A stretch of 64,000 nt of DNA, from assembly GCF_001320245.1 (NCBI RefSeq), contig NZ_BCBA01000034.1:1-64000 (forward strand), given 5' to 3'. Source of the stretch: Pseudomonas sp. NBRC 111124 (GTDB lineage: Bacteria > Pseudomonadota > Gammaproteobacteria > Pseudomonadales > Pseudomonadaceae). The position numbers and the translations under genes are program-made. Each line of letters opens with the position of its first letter. The first letter of the stretch is position 1. Below the pieces are notes generated by a model that made no database searches, was not told the origin of the DNA, and worked only from the letters and a program-made list of their open reading frames with translations. Of this stretch, positions 53,101 to 61,601 are shown piece by piece.

Positions 53101-54071
53101 GCGAGGGCAAGTTCCTTGGCGAAGGTCGCGACCTGGCTGAGCTGACCGCGCGCTTTGCTGCCGCCAGCCAGGCGGCACTGGCCGTGCCGCGTACCGAGAA
53201 GAGCGAGCAACCGGTGCAGGCCAAGGCCTTCAGCGAAGTCAAACAGACCGCCCAGCAGAAGATCGCCGGCCTTTCGATGACCGTGTACCCGGCCCTGGTG
53301 GAAGAAAACGGCACGGTGCGAGAGGGGCGTTTCTCAACCCAGGCTGAAGCCGAGTTCCAGCACCGTCGCGCCTTGCAGCGCCTGTTGCTGCAGCAGCTGG
53401 CGGAGCCTGCCAAGTTTCTGCGCGGCAAGCTGCCGGGGCTGACCGAGCTGGGCCTGCTGTACCGCGAACTGGGCCGCGTCGAGGCGCTGGTCGAGGACAT
53501 TCTGCTGGCCAGCCTGGACAGCTGCATCCTCGAGGGAGAAGCCACTTTGCCGCGTGACGGCGCAGCCCTGGCCGCGCTGGCCGAGCGCAAGCGCGGCAGC
53601 TGGGCCGAGCACGCCGAGCGCCTGGCCCGCCTGACCCTGGAAGTACTCAAGTTGTGGCATGGCTTGCAGAAGCGCTTCAAGGGCAAGATCGACCTGAGCC
53701 AGGCGGTGGCGCTGAACGACATCAAGCAGCAGCTGGCCAACCTGGTCTATCCGGGTTTCGTGCGCGAGACCCCGGCAGTCTGGTTCAAGGAGTTGCCGCG
53801 CTACCTCAAGGCGGTGGAGTTGCGCCTCGAGAAGCTCGGCGCCCAAGTGCAGAAGGACCGGGTCTGGAGCGGCGAGCTGAGCAACCTGTGGGCGCAGTAC
53901 AAGGCACGGGCCGACAAGCATGCCCAGGAAGGTAAGCGCGATGAGCAGCTGACTTTGTACCGCTGGCTGCTGGAGGAGTATCGGGTGTCGCTGTTTGCCC
54001 AGCAGTTGGGTACCAAACTGCCCATTTCCGACAAGAGATTGAGCAAGCAGTGGAGCCAGGTGGAAGGCTAA
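50166..54071 (+). CDS. hrpA: DEAH-box ATP-dependent RNA helicase HrpA
   Basis: 1301 residues, typical for HrpA. In order: N-terminal helical lead, Walker A GETGSGKTTQLPK (about 95-107), DEAH motif VDEAHERS (about 189-196), SAT motif TSATID, QRKGRCGRVEPG (motif VI, about 400), then the OB fold and the long DUF3418 C-terminus (about 700-1301). It unwinds RNA in mRNA processing, ribosome rescue and related functions. Start ATG 50166 gives MTDHAIDKLLQNLDHAM; longer readings start in poorly coding sequence. No clear Shine-Dalgarno. Confidence 0.94.
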   Translation: MTDHAIDKLLQNLDHAMIAERHRLRRQLHELRKRPDEAKLAQWVEKVQASCAQVTARQNSVPQIRYDDSLPIAAKRDEIKKALAENQVLVIAGETGSGKTTQLPKICLELGRGSHGLIAHTQPRRIAARSVAARVAEELGTPLGGLVGYQVRFEDQSDANTLVKLMTDGILLAETQHDRFLERYDTIIVDEAHERSLNIDFLLGYLKTLLHRRPDLKLIITSATIDLERFSKHFDDAPIIEVSGRTFPVETWYRPLTSEQDEEGNQVEDDLTVDQAILATLDEIAQHERSVGKGPGDVLVFLPGEREIRDAAEILRKAQLRHTEILPLYARLSPAEQQRIFQSHTGRRVVLATNVAETSLTVPGIRYVIDTGTARISRYSYRAKVQRLPIEAVSQASANQRKGRCGRVEPGICIRLYSEEDFNGRPAFTDPEILRTNLAAVILQMLHLRLGAIDAFPFIEPPDGKAISDGFNLLQELSAVNRENQLTPIGRQLARLPIDPRLGRMLLEGARQGSLQEVLIVTSALSVQDPRERPPERQQAADQAHAQWKDADTDFAALVNLWRGFEEQRQALTASPLRNWCRKNFLNYLRLREWRDAHRQLSLICRELQLAVNKEPSDYQKVHKAILSGLLSQIGQKTEEGDYQGARQRRFWVHPSSGIGRKRPQWVMAAELVETTKLYARMVAKIEPDWIEPLATHLIKKNHFEPHWEKKRGQVVAYEQITLYGLILVGRRPVHFGPIDPVTSRELFIREGLVGGEIQSKAKCLAANKRLLEALDELEAKARRRDILADEETLYAFYEARLPAEIHQTATFDAWYRMTSQKDPNLLIMREEDVLAREASEVTAAQYPDSLQVGELRLPLTYHFEPGHPRDGVTVRVPAPLLPSLPGERLEWLVPGLLEAKCVALVRNLPKALRKNFVPVPDFVKASLARMTFGQGALPQALGQELLRMTGARVSDEAWAESVNLVEGHLRMNIEVVDGEGKFLGEGRDLAELTARFAAASQAALAVPRTEKSEQPVQAKAFSEVKQTAQQKIAGLSMTVYPALVEENGTVREGRFSTQAEAEFQHRRALQRLLLQQLAEPAKFLRGKLPGLTELGLLYRELGRVEALVEDILLASLDSCILEGEATLPRDGAALAALAERKRGSWAEHAERLARLTLEVLKLWHGLQKRFKGKIDLSQAVALNDIKQQLANLVYPGFVRETPAVWFKELPRYLKAVELRLEKLGAQVQKDRVWSGELSNLWAQYKARADKHAQEGKRDEQLTLYRWLLEEYRVSLFAQQLGTKLPISDKRLSKQWSQVEG

Positions 54072-54106
54072 CTGCCTTGATTTGTGGCACACTTCAGGGA
54101 ATTTGA

Positions 54107-54126
54107 GGGCCGCTTTGCGGCCCTTT
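54107..54126 (+). terminator. Compact hairpin after hrpA fused to a REP
   Basis: GGGCCGC-ttt-GCGGCCC followed by ttt, 36 bp after the hrpA stop. The right arm runs straight into the REP core ctttcgcgggcacgcccgctcccacag (54121-54150). Confidence 0.65.
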
Positions 54127-54152
54127 CGCGGGCACGCCCGCTCCCACAGTGT
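54120..54152 (+). repeat. REP element, single copy
   Basis: gccctttcgcgggcacgcccgctcccacag, the first-class REP core in one orientation, downstream of hrpA. Confidence 0.85.
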
Positions 54153-54247
54153 CAGCGTACGTCTTTTAATTGGCACGAAAGTGCCATTAAGTTGCCATAT
54201 TCCCAGCCAGCGCCCCGTGGCGATGGCCTTTGAGCAGAGGATCGATC

Positions 54248-55369
54248 GTGCATAACGTCGTGATCAGCGGCACCGGCCTGTACACCCCGGCCCAGAGCAT
54301 TTCCAACGAAGAACTGGTGGCCTCCTTCAATGCCTGGTCGCAGCAATACAACCAGGACAACGCCGCCGCCATCGAGCGTGGCGAAATCGAAGCAGCGCCG
54401 GTGTCCGACGCCGCCTTCATCGAAAAGGCCTCGGGCATCAAGAGCCGTTTCGTCATGGACAAGGCCGGCATCCTCGACCCGCAACGCATGAAGCCGCGCC
54501 TGCCCGAGCGTTCCAACGACGAGCAGTCGATCCTCTGCGAAATGGGCGTGGCCGCTGCGCGCCAGGCGCTGGAACGCGCAGGGCGTACTCCGGCGGATGT
54601 CGACGGGGTGATCGTCGCCTGCTCCAACCTGCAGCGCCCGTACCCGGCCATCGCCATTGAAGTGCAGCAGGCGCTGGGTATCGAGGGCTTCGCCTTCGAC
54701 ATGAACGTGGCCTGCTCGTCGGCCACCTTCGGTATCCAGACCGCTGCCAACAGCGTGCAACTTGGCCAGGCCCGGGCGCTGCTGGTAGTCAGCCCGGAGA
54801 TCTGCACCGGGCACCTGAACTTCCGCGACCGCGACAGCCACTTCATCTTTGGTGACGCCGCCACGGCAGTGCTGGTCGAACGTGCCGACAAGGCCACTTC
54901 GGCGCACCAGTTCGACATCGTTGGCACCAAGCTGCAGACAGCGTTCTCCAACAACATCCGCAACAACTTCGGCTTCCTCAACCGCGCGGCGGAAGAGGGC
55001 ATCGGCACGCGCGACAAACTGTTCGTGCAGGAAGGCCGCAAGGTGTTCAAGGAAGTCTGCCCGATGGTCGCCGAGCTGATCGGCAAGCACTTGGGCGAGA
55101 ACAACCTGCAGCCTTCTGACGTCAAGCGCTTCTGGCTGCACCAGGCCAACCTGAGCATGAACCACTTGATCGTCAAGAAGCTGATGGGGCGTGAAGTGAG
55201 CGAGGAAGAGGCACCGGTGATTCTCGACCGTTACGCCAACACCAGTTCGGCGGGCTCGGTGATTGCCTTCCACCTGTACCAGGATGATCTGGCCCAAGGG
55301 TCGCTTGGCGTGCTGAGCTCGTTTGGTGCGGGCTATTCGATTGGTAGCGTGATTCTGCGCAAGCGTTGA
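54248..55369 (+). CDS. Beta-ketoacyl-ACP synthase III (FabH-like)
   Basis: 373 residues, longer than typical FabH (about 320) as in the FabH-like group of pseudomonads. Active-site Cys in FDMNVACSSATFGIQTA (about 152), His in WLHQANLSMNHL (about 296) and Asn in RYANTSSAGSV (about 338): the Cys-His-Asn triad. Condenses acyl-CoA with malonyl-ACP to start fatty acid synthesis. GTG 54248 (MHNVVISGTG) is chosen because GAGG lies 8 bases upstream; a TTG start at 54230 is less likely. Single gene flanked by REP/terminator composites on both sides. Confidence 0.85.
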   Translation: MHNVVISGTGLYTPAQSISNEELVASFNAWSQQYNQDNAAAIERGEIEAAPVSDAAFIEKASGIKSRFVMDKAGILDPQRMKPRLPERSNDEQSILCEMGVAAARQALERAGRTPADVDGVIVACSNLQRPYPAIAIEVQQALGIEGFAFDMNVACSSATFGIQTAANSVQLGQARALLVVSPEICTGHLNFRDRDSHFIFGDAATAVLVERADKATSAHQFDIVGTKLQTAFSNNIRNNFGFLNRAAEEGIGTRDKLFVQEGRKVFKEVCPMVAELIGKHLGENNLQPSDVKRFWLHQANLSMNHLIVKKLMGREVSEEEAPVILDRYANTSSAGSVIAFHLYQDDLAQGSLGVLSSFGAGYSIGSVILRKR

Positions 55370-55383
55370 CGTCGGGATTGCTG

Positions 55384-55403
55384 GGGCCGCTTTGCGGCCC
55401 TTT
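55384..55403 (+). terminator. Compact hairpin after fabH-like gene fused to a REP
   Basis: GGGCCGC-ttt-GCGGCCC then ttt, 15 bp after the stop, identical in stem and loop to the one at 54107. Confidence 0.65.
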
Positions 55404-55475
55404 CGCGACGCAAGGCCGCTCCTACAGGAGACCGTGATCTTCTGTAGGAGCGGCCCTGCGTCGCGAAAGGGCTGA
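55394..55475. repeat. REP pair, second sequence class
   Basis: cttcgcgacgcaaggccgctcctacag-type unit faces its reverse complement (ctgtaggagcggccctgcgtcgcgaaag). This is the same class as at 20.66 kb and lies between convergent genes. Confidence 0.9.
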
Positions 55476-55501
55476 GAAGCAGCCCCAGCTTTCTAACAGG
55501 C

Positions 55502-55547
55502 AAAAAAAAGGCGGGAAACGCCGGATGGGGTCGGCATTCCCCGCCTT
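55502..55547 (-). terminator. Rho-independent terminator of the porin gene
   Basis: On the minus strand AAGGCGGGG pairs with the CCCGCCTT arm (inner pairs GCCG/CGGC) and is followed by eight T's (a-run at 55502-55509). Twenty-six bp downstream of the porin stop. Confidence 0.9.
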
Positions 55548-55572
55548 GGAGTGAAACAGAGGTGTTTGCAGC

Positions 55573-56817
55573 TTAGAACTTGGCTTCCAGGTCTACCTGC
55601 AGGGTGTCTACGCTGGCATCGCTGTTCGGCAGGTTGGAGTAGTCGGTCTTGGCCATCATGTAGGCCGCGCCGAGCGCGAAGTTCTTGTCGATCTCGTAAC
55701 CAACCTTGAACTTGTGACCGCGCGAACCGGTGAAGCCGTTACCGAAGTCGGAGTCGGTGAACAGGCTGACTACACCGTTACGCTGTACGTCGCGGTAGTT
55801 GTAGTCCAGGCTCCAGGCGCCGATCTTGGACTTCAGGCCTGCCAGCCAGGCAGTGTCCATGCCGTCGGTGCTTTCGGTGTTCTTGACGTACTGGCCGTAA
55901 GCCGACACCGGGATGGCGAAGCCAGTGAAGTCGACCTGGCCGAAGCCTTCAACCAGGTTGAACTCGTCGGTGGTGTTGCCCAGCGAACGCAGCAATGCCG
56001 AGGCCTTGTCATTGTCGTAGCCGTAGAGGCTGGCGCCGACGGTGACCTTGACGGTGTCAGCCGCGTTGAACTTGGTACCCAACTGGGCCGCGTACAGTTG
56101 CGCGTCGTGTTTGTACTGGACGCCGTCGCCGTCGACGTTGTCCTTCAGGTTGTAGTGGCCGATGCTGCCGAACACTTCAGCCGGGCCGGCGTTGGTCTTG
56201 TAGGTGACCGCCACGCCTTCCGGGTTGATGTCGCTGTCCCAGATGATGTCGCCCATGCTCACCCAAGGCTGCAGCATCTTGCCGCCGATCAGGTGCAGGT
56301 TAGGCACGGCGGTCGGGTGCCAGTCGAGGTAGGCCAGGTCGACCCACAGGGATTTTTTCTCGAAGTAGTTGTCCAGGCTCTGGTTGGTCGAGCGGGCATC
56401 GGCGCTGCTGCCGGTGGCCACACGCACGCCGGCGTCGACCTGCGGGTTGATCTCGCTGTAGAAGCCGACGCGGGCACGAACACGTTCGCGGTCCTGGTTC
56501 GGGCTGCGGGAGATCGGGTTGTCGACGTTGACGTCTTCGTAACGCAGGCGTACATCACCCTTGATCTGGGTCTTGGCGGCCCATGCCACTTTTTGTTCGA
56601 AAGCGCTCATACGATCGGACTGAGCTTTCTGGTCGGCCTTTTCCTTGGTTTCTTTTGCCAGGTCGCCTTGCAGTTCGTTGTACTGCGCCTGGTTGATCGA
56701 GCCATTGGCGCGGAGCATTTCGAGCAGCTTGGCGTCGACAGCAGCACTGGCCGGAGTACTCAGAGCCAGCATCATGCCGGTGAGGCTCACTCCGGTAAGT
56801 GTAGAAACAAGACGCAT
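55573..56817 (-). CDS. Putative outer-membrane porin (Porin_5-like)
   Basis: 414 residues. Signal peptide MRLVSTLTGVSLTGMMLALSTPASA, cut before AVDAKL. The mature N-terminus carries a helical coiled-coil-like stretch (LLEMLRANGSINQAQYNELQGDLAKETKEKADQKAQSDRMSAFEQKV, about 30-76), then many short amphipathic strands with aromatic girdle patterns (KGDVRLRYEDVNVDNPI, SLWVDLAYLDWHP) ending in the terminal Phe needed for Bam recognition (LQVDLEAKF). Resembles putative porins of unknown substrate rather than classical OprD. Single gene with its own terminator. Confidence 0.82.
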   Translation of the reverse strand: MRLVSTLTGVSLTGMMLALSTPASAAVDAKLLEMLRANGSINQAQYNELQGDLAKETKEKADQKAQSDRMSAFEQKVAWAAKTQIKGDVRLRYEDVNVDNPISRSPNQDRERVRARVGFYSEINPQVDAGVRVATGSSADARSTNQSLDNYFEKKSLWVDLAYLDWHPTAVPNLHLIGGKMLQPWVSMGDIIWDSDINPEGVAVTYKTNAGPAEVFGSIGHYNLKDNVDGDGVQYKHDAQLYAAQLGTKFNAADTVKVTVGASLYGYDNDKASALLRSLGNTTDEFNLVEGFGQVDFTGFAIPVSAYGQYVKNTESTDGMDTAWLAGLKSKIGAWSLDYNYRDVQRNGVVSLFTDSDFGNGFTGSRGHKFKVGYEIDKNFALGAAYMMAKTDYSNLPNSDASVDTLQVDLEAKF

Positions 56818-57021
56818 AAGGTTCTCCCTACTTGAAAGATTCGGGGAGGCTCAGCGCCCGCCCCCATGTTGGCATGTCTTCGGAAAGGGCCTGAATAGAC
56901 AGGTTCTGGGGTTCCGAAAAACAGGCGCAAGTATTGCGGGGGGGGATTACAGAATAATGTCTAATTAGTGGCACTGCTGTTAAGTAATTGAGATTGAAAG
57001 GCGAAACGGGGCGATCAACAT

Positions 57022-58206
57022 TTGAGCGATGGGCCTCTGTTCGCCGATACTGATGGCCTTGAACAGCGAGTCGAAAACGTGACCAGTCTCTACAGCCTTG
57101 CCCATCTGCGTGACCTGCCAGCGGCGACCTGGGATGCCTTGGTTCCCCCTGGCCAACCGTTCCTGCGCCATGCCTTTCTAACTGCCATGGAAGACAGCGG
57201 CAGCGTCGCGCCTAACACGGGTTGGGCCGCTGAGCACCTGGTGCTGGAGCGCGACGGGCAGGTGCGTGCGTTGCTGCCGGCGTATCGCAAATGGCATTCG
57301 TATGGCGAGTACGTGTTCGACCACGGTTGGGCGGATGCCTGCGAGCGTGCCGGCATTGCCTACTACCCCAAATTGCTTGGTGCCGTGCCGTTCAGCCCGG
57401 TCAGCGGGCCGCGCCTGCTGGCGCTCGACCCAGCCGATGCACTGCTGGTGCTGCAGGCGCTGCCGGAATACCTGGGCAAGGGCGGGCTGTCCGGGGCGCA
57501 CATCAATTTCACCGACGCGCAGTTCGATGCACAGATGGCCGGCCTGCCGGGCTGGATGGAGCGCCTGGGTTGCCAGTTCCACTGGCGCAACCACGGCTAC
57601 CGCGACTTCCAGGACTTTCTCGACAGCCTTAGCTCACGCAAGCGCAAACAGATGCGCAAGGAGCGTGAGCAGGTGGCGGGGCAGGGCATCGATTTTCGCT
57701 GGTACCGCGGCGACGAGCTGGACGAGGCGCAGTGGGATTTCGTTTTTCTCTGCTATGCCAACACCTATGCGGTGCGCAGGCGTTCACCGTACCTGACCCG
57801 GGAATTCTTCAGCCTGCTGGCCGAGCGTATGCCGGAGGCGGTGCGGGTAGTAATGGCGCGCCAGGGCGGGCGTGATGTGGCCATGGCGTTGAGCTTGGTG
57901 GGAGGCGACAGCTTGTTTGGTCGCTATTGGGGCTGCCTGGATGAGTTTGACCGGCTGCATTTCGAGACCTGCTTCTACTAGGGCATGGACTTTGCCATTG
58001 CTGAAGGGTTGCAGCGTTTCGACGCCGGTGCGCAGGGTGAGCACAAGCTGATTCGCGGGTTCGAGCCGGTGCTGACGCGGTCGTGGCATTACCTGCTCCA
58101 CCCGGGACTGAGGCGGGCGGTGGAGGATTTTCTGGTGCAGGAGCGGGAAGGGGTGCGCGGGTATGCGGAGGAGGCCAGGGGGATGTTGCCCTACCGCAAG
58201 GATTGA
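57022..58206 (+). pseudogene. FemAB/DUF482-like GNAT protein gene interrupted by an in-frame amber codon
   Basis: The reading frame is open from about 57022 (TTG; a GTG at 57079 is a likelier start) to 58206 except for a TAG at 57979-57981. Translation before it ends ...LDEFDRLHFETCFY and after it continues GMDFAIAEGLQRFDAGAQGEHKLIRGFEPVL with the same family character (DUF482-type acyltransferase, which reads ETCYYQG-like here). A C-to-T change of a CAG Gln codon explains it. Without readthrough the protein loses 75 C-terminal residues that close the catalytic fold. Sequencing error or amber suppression are the alternatives. Confidence 0.8.
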
Positions 58207-58217
58207 AATTTCTGCCG

Positions 58218-58327
58218 CCTGTGCTGGCCTCTTCGCGGGTAAACCCGCTCCCACAGGTTCACCACAGCCCTTTAGAGCTGTGCGGTACCTGTGGGAGCGG
58301 GCGAGCCCGCGAAGAGGCCGGCACAGG
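58218..58327. repeat. REP pair (inverted)
   Basis: cctgtgctggcctcttcgcgggtaaacccgctcccacagg faces acctgtgggagcgggcgagcccgcgaagaggccggcacagg. Between the pseudogene and the ABC exporter. Confidence 0.92.
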
Positions 58328-58329
58328 AC

Positions 58330-60162
58330 TCAATCGACCCCGACAAAACCCCCGGTCTGGTGATGCCACAAGCGGGCATACAGCCCCCGCTGCTCCAGCA
58401 GTTCACTGTGGCTGCCACTTTCGACGATCCGCCCTTTGTCCAGCACCACCAGCCTGTCCATCCGAGCAATGGTCGACAGCCGGTGAGCGATGGCGATCAC
58501 CGTCTTGCCCTGCATCAGCGTTTCCAGGCTTTCCTGAATCGCTGCCTCGACCTCCGAGTCCAGCGCCGACGTCGCCTCGTCCATGATCAGGATCGGCGCA
58601 TTCTTCAGCAGCACCCGGGCAATCGCGATGCGCTGGCGTTGGCCGCCCGACAACTTCACCCCACGTTCGCCGACATGGGCATCGAAGCCCGTGCGGCCTT
58701 GGGCATCCGACAACTGCGGTATGAACTCGTCGGCCCGCGCCCGGAGCACGGCTTCGTGCAGCGCCGCTTCACTGGCGCCGGGGCGGCCATACAGCAGGTT
58801 GTCGCGGATCGAACGGTGCAGCAGCGAGGTGTCCTGGGTAATCATGCCGATCTGCGCGCGCAGGCTGGCTTGGCTGACCTCGGCAATGTCCTGGCCGTCG
58901 ATCAGGATGCGCCCGCCCTGCACGTCGTACAGGCGCAGCAGCAGGTTGACCAGGGTCGACTTGCCAGCGCCCGACGGGCCGATCAGGCCGATCTTCTCGC
59001 CCGGGCGGATATCCAGGTTGAGCCCTTCAATGACGTTGGTGGCCCTGCCATAGTGGAAGTCCACGTCATCGAAACGCACGGCGCCGCGGCTGACCTTGAG
59101 CGGCGGCGCCTGGGGCTTGTCGGTGACGGTGACCGGCTGGGCGATGGTCTGCAGGCCGTCCTGGACCATGCCGATGTTCTCGAAAATGCCGTTGACCACC
59201 CACATGATCCAGCCCGACATGTTGACGATGCGGATCACCAGACCCGTGGCCAGGGCGATGGCGCCGACAGTGATGAGCGACTGGCTCCACAGCCATAGCG
59301 CAAGGCCCGTGGTCGCTACGACCAGCAGGCCGTTGAGGGTAGTGATGACCACGTCCATGCTGGTGACCACGCGCGAGGCCAGTTGAGTCTTTTCGGTCTG
59401 CTCACGGATGGCTTCGCGCGCGTATTGCTGTTCGTAGTCGGTATGGGCGAACAGCTTGAGGGTGGCGATGTTGGTGTAGCCGTCGACGATCCGCCCCATC
59501 AGCTTGGAGCGGGCATCGGAAGAAATCACCGAACGCTCCTTCACCCGCGGCACGAAGTAGTACAGCGCGGCGATATAGCCACCGATCCACACCAGCAGGG
59601 GCAGCATCAGGCGCCAGTCGGCCTCGGCGAACAGCACCAGCGAAGTGATGGCGTAGATCAGCACATGCCACAGCGCATCCACCGCCTGCACGGCGGAGTC
59701 GCGCAGCGAGTTGCCGGTCTGCATGATGCGCTGGGCGATGCGCCCGGCGAAGTCGCTCTGGAAGAAATTCAGGCTTTGCTTGAGCACATAGGTGTGGTTC
59801 TGCCAGCGGATCAGGCTGGTCATGCCAGGGTTGATGGTCTGGTGCACCAGCAGGTCGTGCAGGCCGAAGAACACCGGCCGCAGCAGCAGGACCACCACCA
59901 GCATCCAGATCAGCTCACCGCTGTGGTCACTGAAGAAGTTGGCGTTAGGCGTGCCTTGGGCCAGGTCGATGATGCGGCTCAGGTAGCTGAACATGGCTAC
60001 CTCGATCAGCGAGGCGAACAGGCCCACCACCAGCAGGGCGAGAAAACTCGGCCAGACCTGGCGCAGGTAATACAGGTAGAACGGCCAGACGTGGCCAGGC
60101 GGCGACTCGCTGGGCGCGTCGCGGAAGATGTCGATCAGTTGCTCGAAACGGCGATACAGCAT
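58330..60162 (-). CDS. ABC exporter with fused permease and ATPase
   Basis: 610 residues, type I half-transporter. Six membrane helices lie in the first 330 residues (FLALLVVGLFASLIEVAMFSYL and others); the ATPase shows Walker A GPSGAGKSTLVN (about 406-417), signature LSGGQRQRIAIAR (about 512), Walker B ILIMDEATSALDS (about 533) and H-loop AIAHRLST. MsbA/multidrug type; the substrate is unknown. Start ATG 60162 follows AGGAG by 11 bases; a TTG reading three codons longer is less likely. It is 62 bp downstream of ppiA. Confidence 0.9.
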   Translation of the reverse strand: MLYRRFEQLIDIFRDAPSESPPGHVWPFYLYYLRQVWPSFLALLVVGLFASLIEVAMFSYLSRIIDLAQGTPNANFFSDHSGELIWMLVVVLLLRPVFFGLHDLLVHQTINPGMTSLIRWQNHTYVLKQSLNFFQSDFAGRIAQRIMQTGNSLRDSAVQAVDALWHVLIYAITSLVLFAEADWRLMLPLLVWIGGYIAALYYFVPRVKERSVISSDARSKLMGRIVDGYTNIATLKLFAHTDYEQQYAREAIREQTEKTQLASRVVTSMDVVITTLNGLLVVATTGLALWLWSQSLITVGAIALATGLVIRIVNMSGWIMWVVNGIFENIGMVQDGLQTIAQPVTVTDKPQAPPLKVSRGAVRFDDVDFHYGRATNVIEGLNLDIRPGEKIGLIGPSGAGKSTLVNLLLRLYDVQGGRILIDGQDIAEVSQASLRAQIGMITQDTSLLHRSIRDNLLYGRPGASEAALHEAVLRARADEFIPQLSDAQGRTGFDAHVGERGVKLSGGQRQRIAIARVLLKNAPILIMDEATSALDSEVEAAIQESLETLMQGKTVIAIAHRLSTIARMDRLVVLDKGRIVESGSHSELLEQRGLYARLWHHQTGGFVGVD

Positions 60163-60224
60163 GGGTGACAAGACTCCTGTGCTACCCGACCCCGGAAGGT
60201 TTCACGTCCCTGTGAAGCCGGCGG

Positions 60225-60782
60225 TCAGTCGATGCGTTTGGCGGACTTGATGTACACCGGGTCGGCCGGTACATCCTTCATGCCTTTCTTGATGGTGGTT
60301 GGCGAGTTGACGATCTGGTCGACCACTTCCATGCCCTGGGTCACTTTGCCGAACACGGCGTAACCGGCGTCGCGGCCCGGGTTGAGGAAGTCGTTGTCGG
60401 CGACGTTGATGAAGAACTGGCTGGTGGCCGAGTTCGGGTTGGACGTGCGGGCCATCGACAAGGTGCCGCGGGTGTTCAGCAGGCCGTTGCTGGCTTCGTT
60501 CTTGATTGGGTCCTTGGTGTCTTTCTGCACCATCTGGTCAGTAAAACCACCGCCCTGGACCATGAAGCCCGGGATCACGCGGTGGAAGATGGTGTTGTTG
60601 TAGAAACCGCTGTCGACGTAGGCCAGGAAGTTCTTGGTACTGATCGGCGCTTTTTCTGCGTTGAGCTCGATGGTGACCTGGCCGAAGCTGGTGTCCAGCT
60701 GAACGTGCGGGGTCTTGTCAGAAGCCATGACGCTGGTGGCGAAGGCGACCGAACAGGCAGTAAGCAGAATTTTTTTCAGCAT
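60225..60782 (-). CDS. ppiA: Periplasmic peptidyl-prolyl cis-trans isomerase (cyclophilin)
   Basis: 185 residues. Signal peptide [20 protein letters not shown], cut before SDKTP. Cyclophilin core with [17 protein letters not shown] (about 65-81; Arg of FHRV and the FMxxGG element are catalytic), [30 protein letters not shown] (about 104-133) and [15 protein letters not shown]. Helps fold proline-containing envelope proteins. Its ATG overlaps the end of the alpha/beta hydrolase gene by 7 nt. Confidence 0.92.
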   Translation of the reverse strand: MLKKILLTACSVAFATSVMASDKTPHVQLDTSFGQVTIELNAEKAPISTKNFLAYVDSGFYNNTIFHRVIPGFMVQGGGFTDQMVQKDTKDPIKNEASNGLLNTRGTLSMARTSNPNSATSQFFINVADNDFLNPGRDAGYAVFGKVTQGMEVVDQIVNSPTTIKKGMKDVPADPVYIKSAKRID

Positions 60783-61588
60783 GGGCTCAATGATCCTTGA
60801 GAGGTGGAAGCGGCTGCAAGGAACTGCAGCAGGGTCTGGTTGAAGACCTCGGGTTGGTCCAGGGGCGTAGCGTGCCGGGAATCCTCGATGACCACCAGCC
60901 TGGCGTGGGGCATCAGGGCAACGTAGCGCTCCTTCAGGTGTATCGGGGTGTAATCGTGGTCGGCGGCAATCACCAGCGTGGGACAGCGAATCTGCCCGAT
61001 GCGTTCCTGCACGCCCCAGTCGACGATGGCGTCGAAGCTCTTGAGGTAGGCGCGTTTGTCGTTGCGGGCCCAGCGTTCGGCCATCTTCTTGCGCAGGTCG
61101 GCTTGCCCGGGCTTGGGGAACAGCCTGGCAGCCAGGCCCTGGCCGACCGTCTCGACGCTGAGGATGCGCGCCAGGCCCCAGCGCTTGAGCCACCACAGCC
61201 AGTCGCTGCGGGTGCGGCGCTTGACCTCGGGGGCGCTGTTGACGATGCACAGGCTGCGCAGCCATTGCGGATGATCGACGGCGAACTGGAAACCGACCAT
61301 GCCGCCCATGGACAGGCCGACGAAGTGCACCGGGCCGGTCTGCAGGTGTTCGAGCAGGGCCAGCAGGTCTTCGCTGAAGGTGGCGATCTGGTAACCGTCG
61401 AGGGGCTTGTCGGAGCGGCCGTGGCCGCGGATGTCCATCAGGATCACCCGGTAGTGGCGGCTCAGTTCGGGTATCTGCAGCTCCCAGTCCTGGCTGCTGG
61501 AGCCCAGGCCGTGCAGCAGCACCAGGGGTTCGCCCTGGCCATATTCCTGGTAATGCAGCGAGCATCCTTCATGTTCGAAATAGGCCAT
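60776..61588 (-). CDS. Alpha/beta hydrolase
   Basis: 270 residues. HG oxyanion dipeptide in [13 protein letters not shown] (about 23-35), nucleophile in [11 protein letters not shown] (about 89-99), Asp in [11 protein letters not shown] (about 212) and His in [11 protein letters not shown] (about 240). Start ATG 61588 ([19 protein letters not shown]). Immediately downstream of the LysR gene (13 bp between them) and overlapping ppiA by 7 nt. Substrate unknown; 3-oxoadipate enol-lactonase/esterase-like proteins look similar. Confidence 0.88.
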   Translation of the reverse strand: MAYFEHEGCSLHYQEYGQGEPLVLLHGLGSSSQDWELQIPELSRHYRVILMDIRGHGRSDKPLDGYQIATFSEDLLALLEHLQTGPVHFVGLSMGGMVGFQFAVDHPQWLRSLCIVNSAPEVKRRTRSDWLWWLKRWGLARILSVETVGQGLAARLFPKPGQADLRKKMAERWARNDKRAYLKSFDAIVDWGVQERIGQIRCPTLVIAADHDYTPIHLKERYVALMPHARLVVIEDSRHATPLDQPEVFNQTLLQFLAAASTSQGSLSPC

Positions 61589-61601
61589 GGGCGCGGTCCT
61601 C

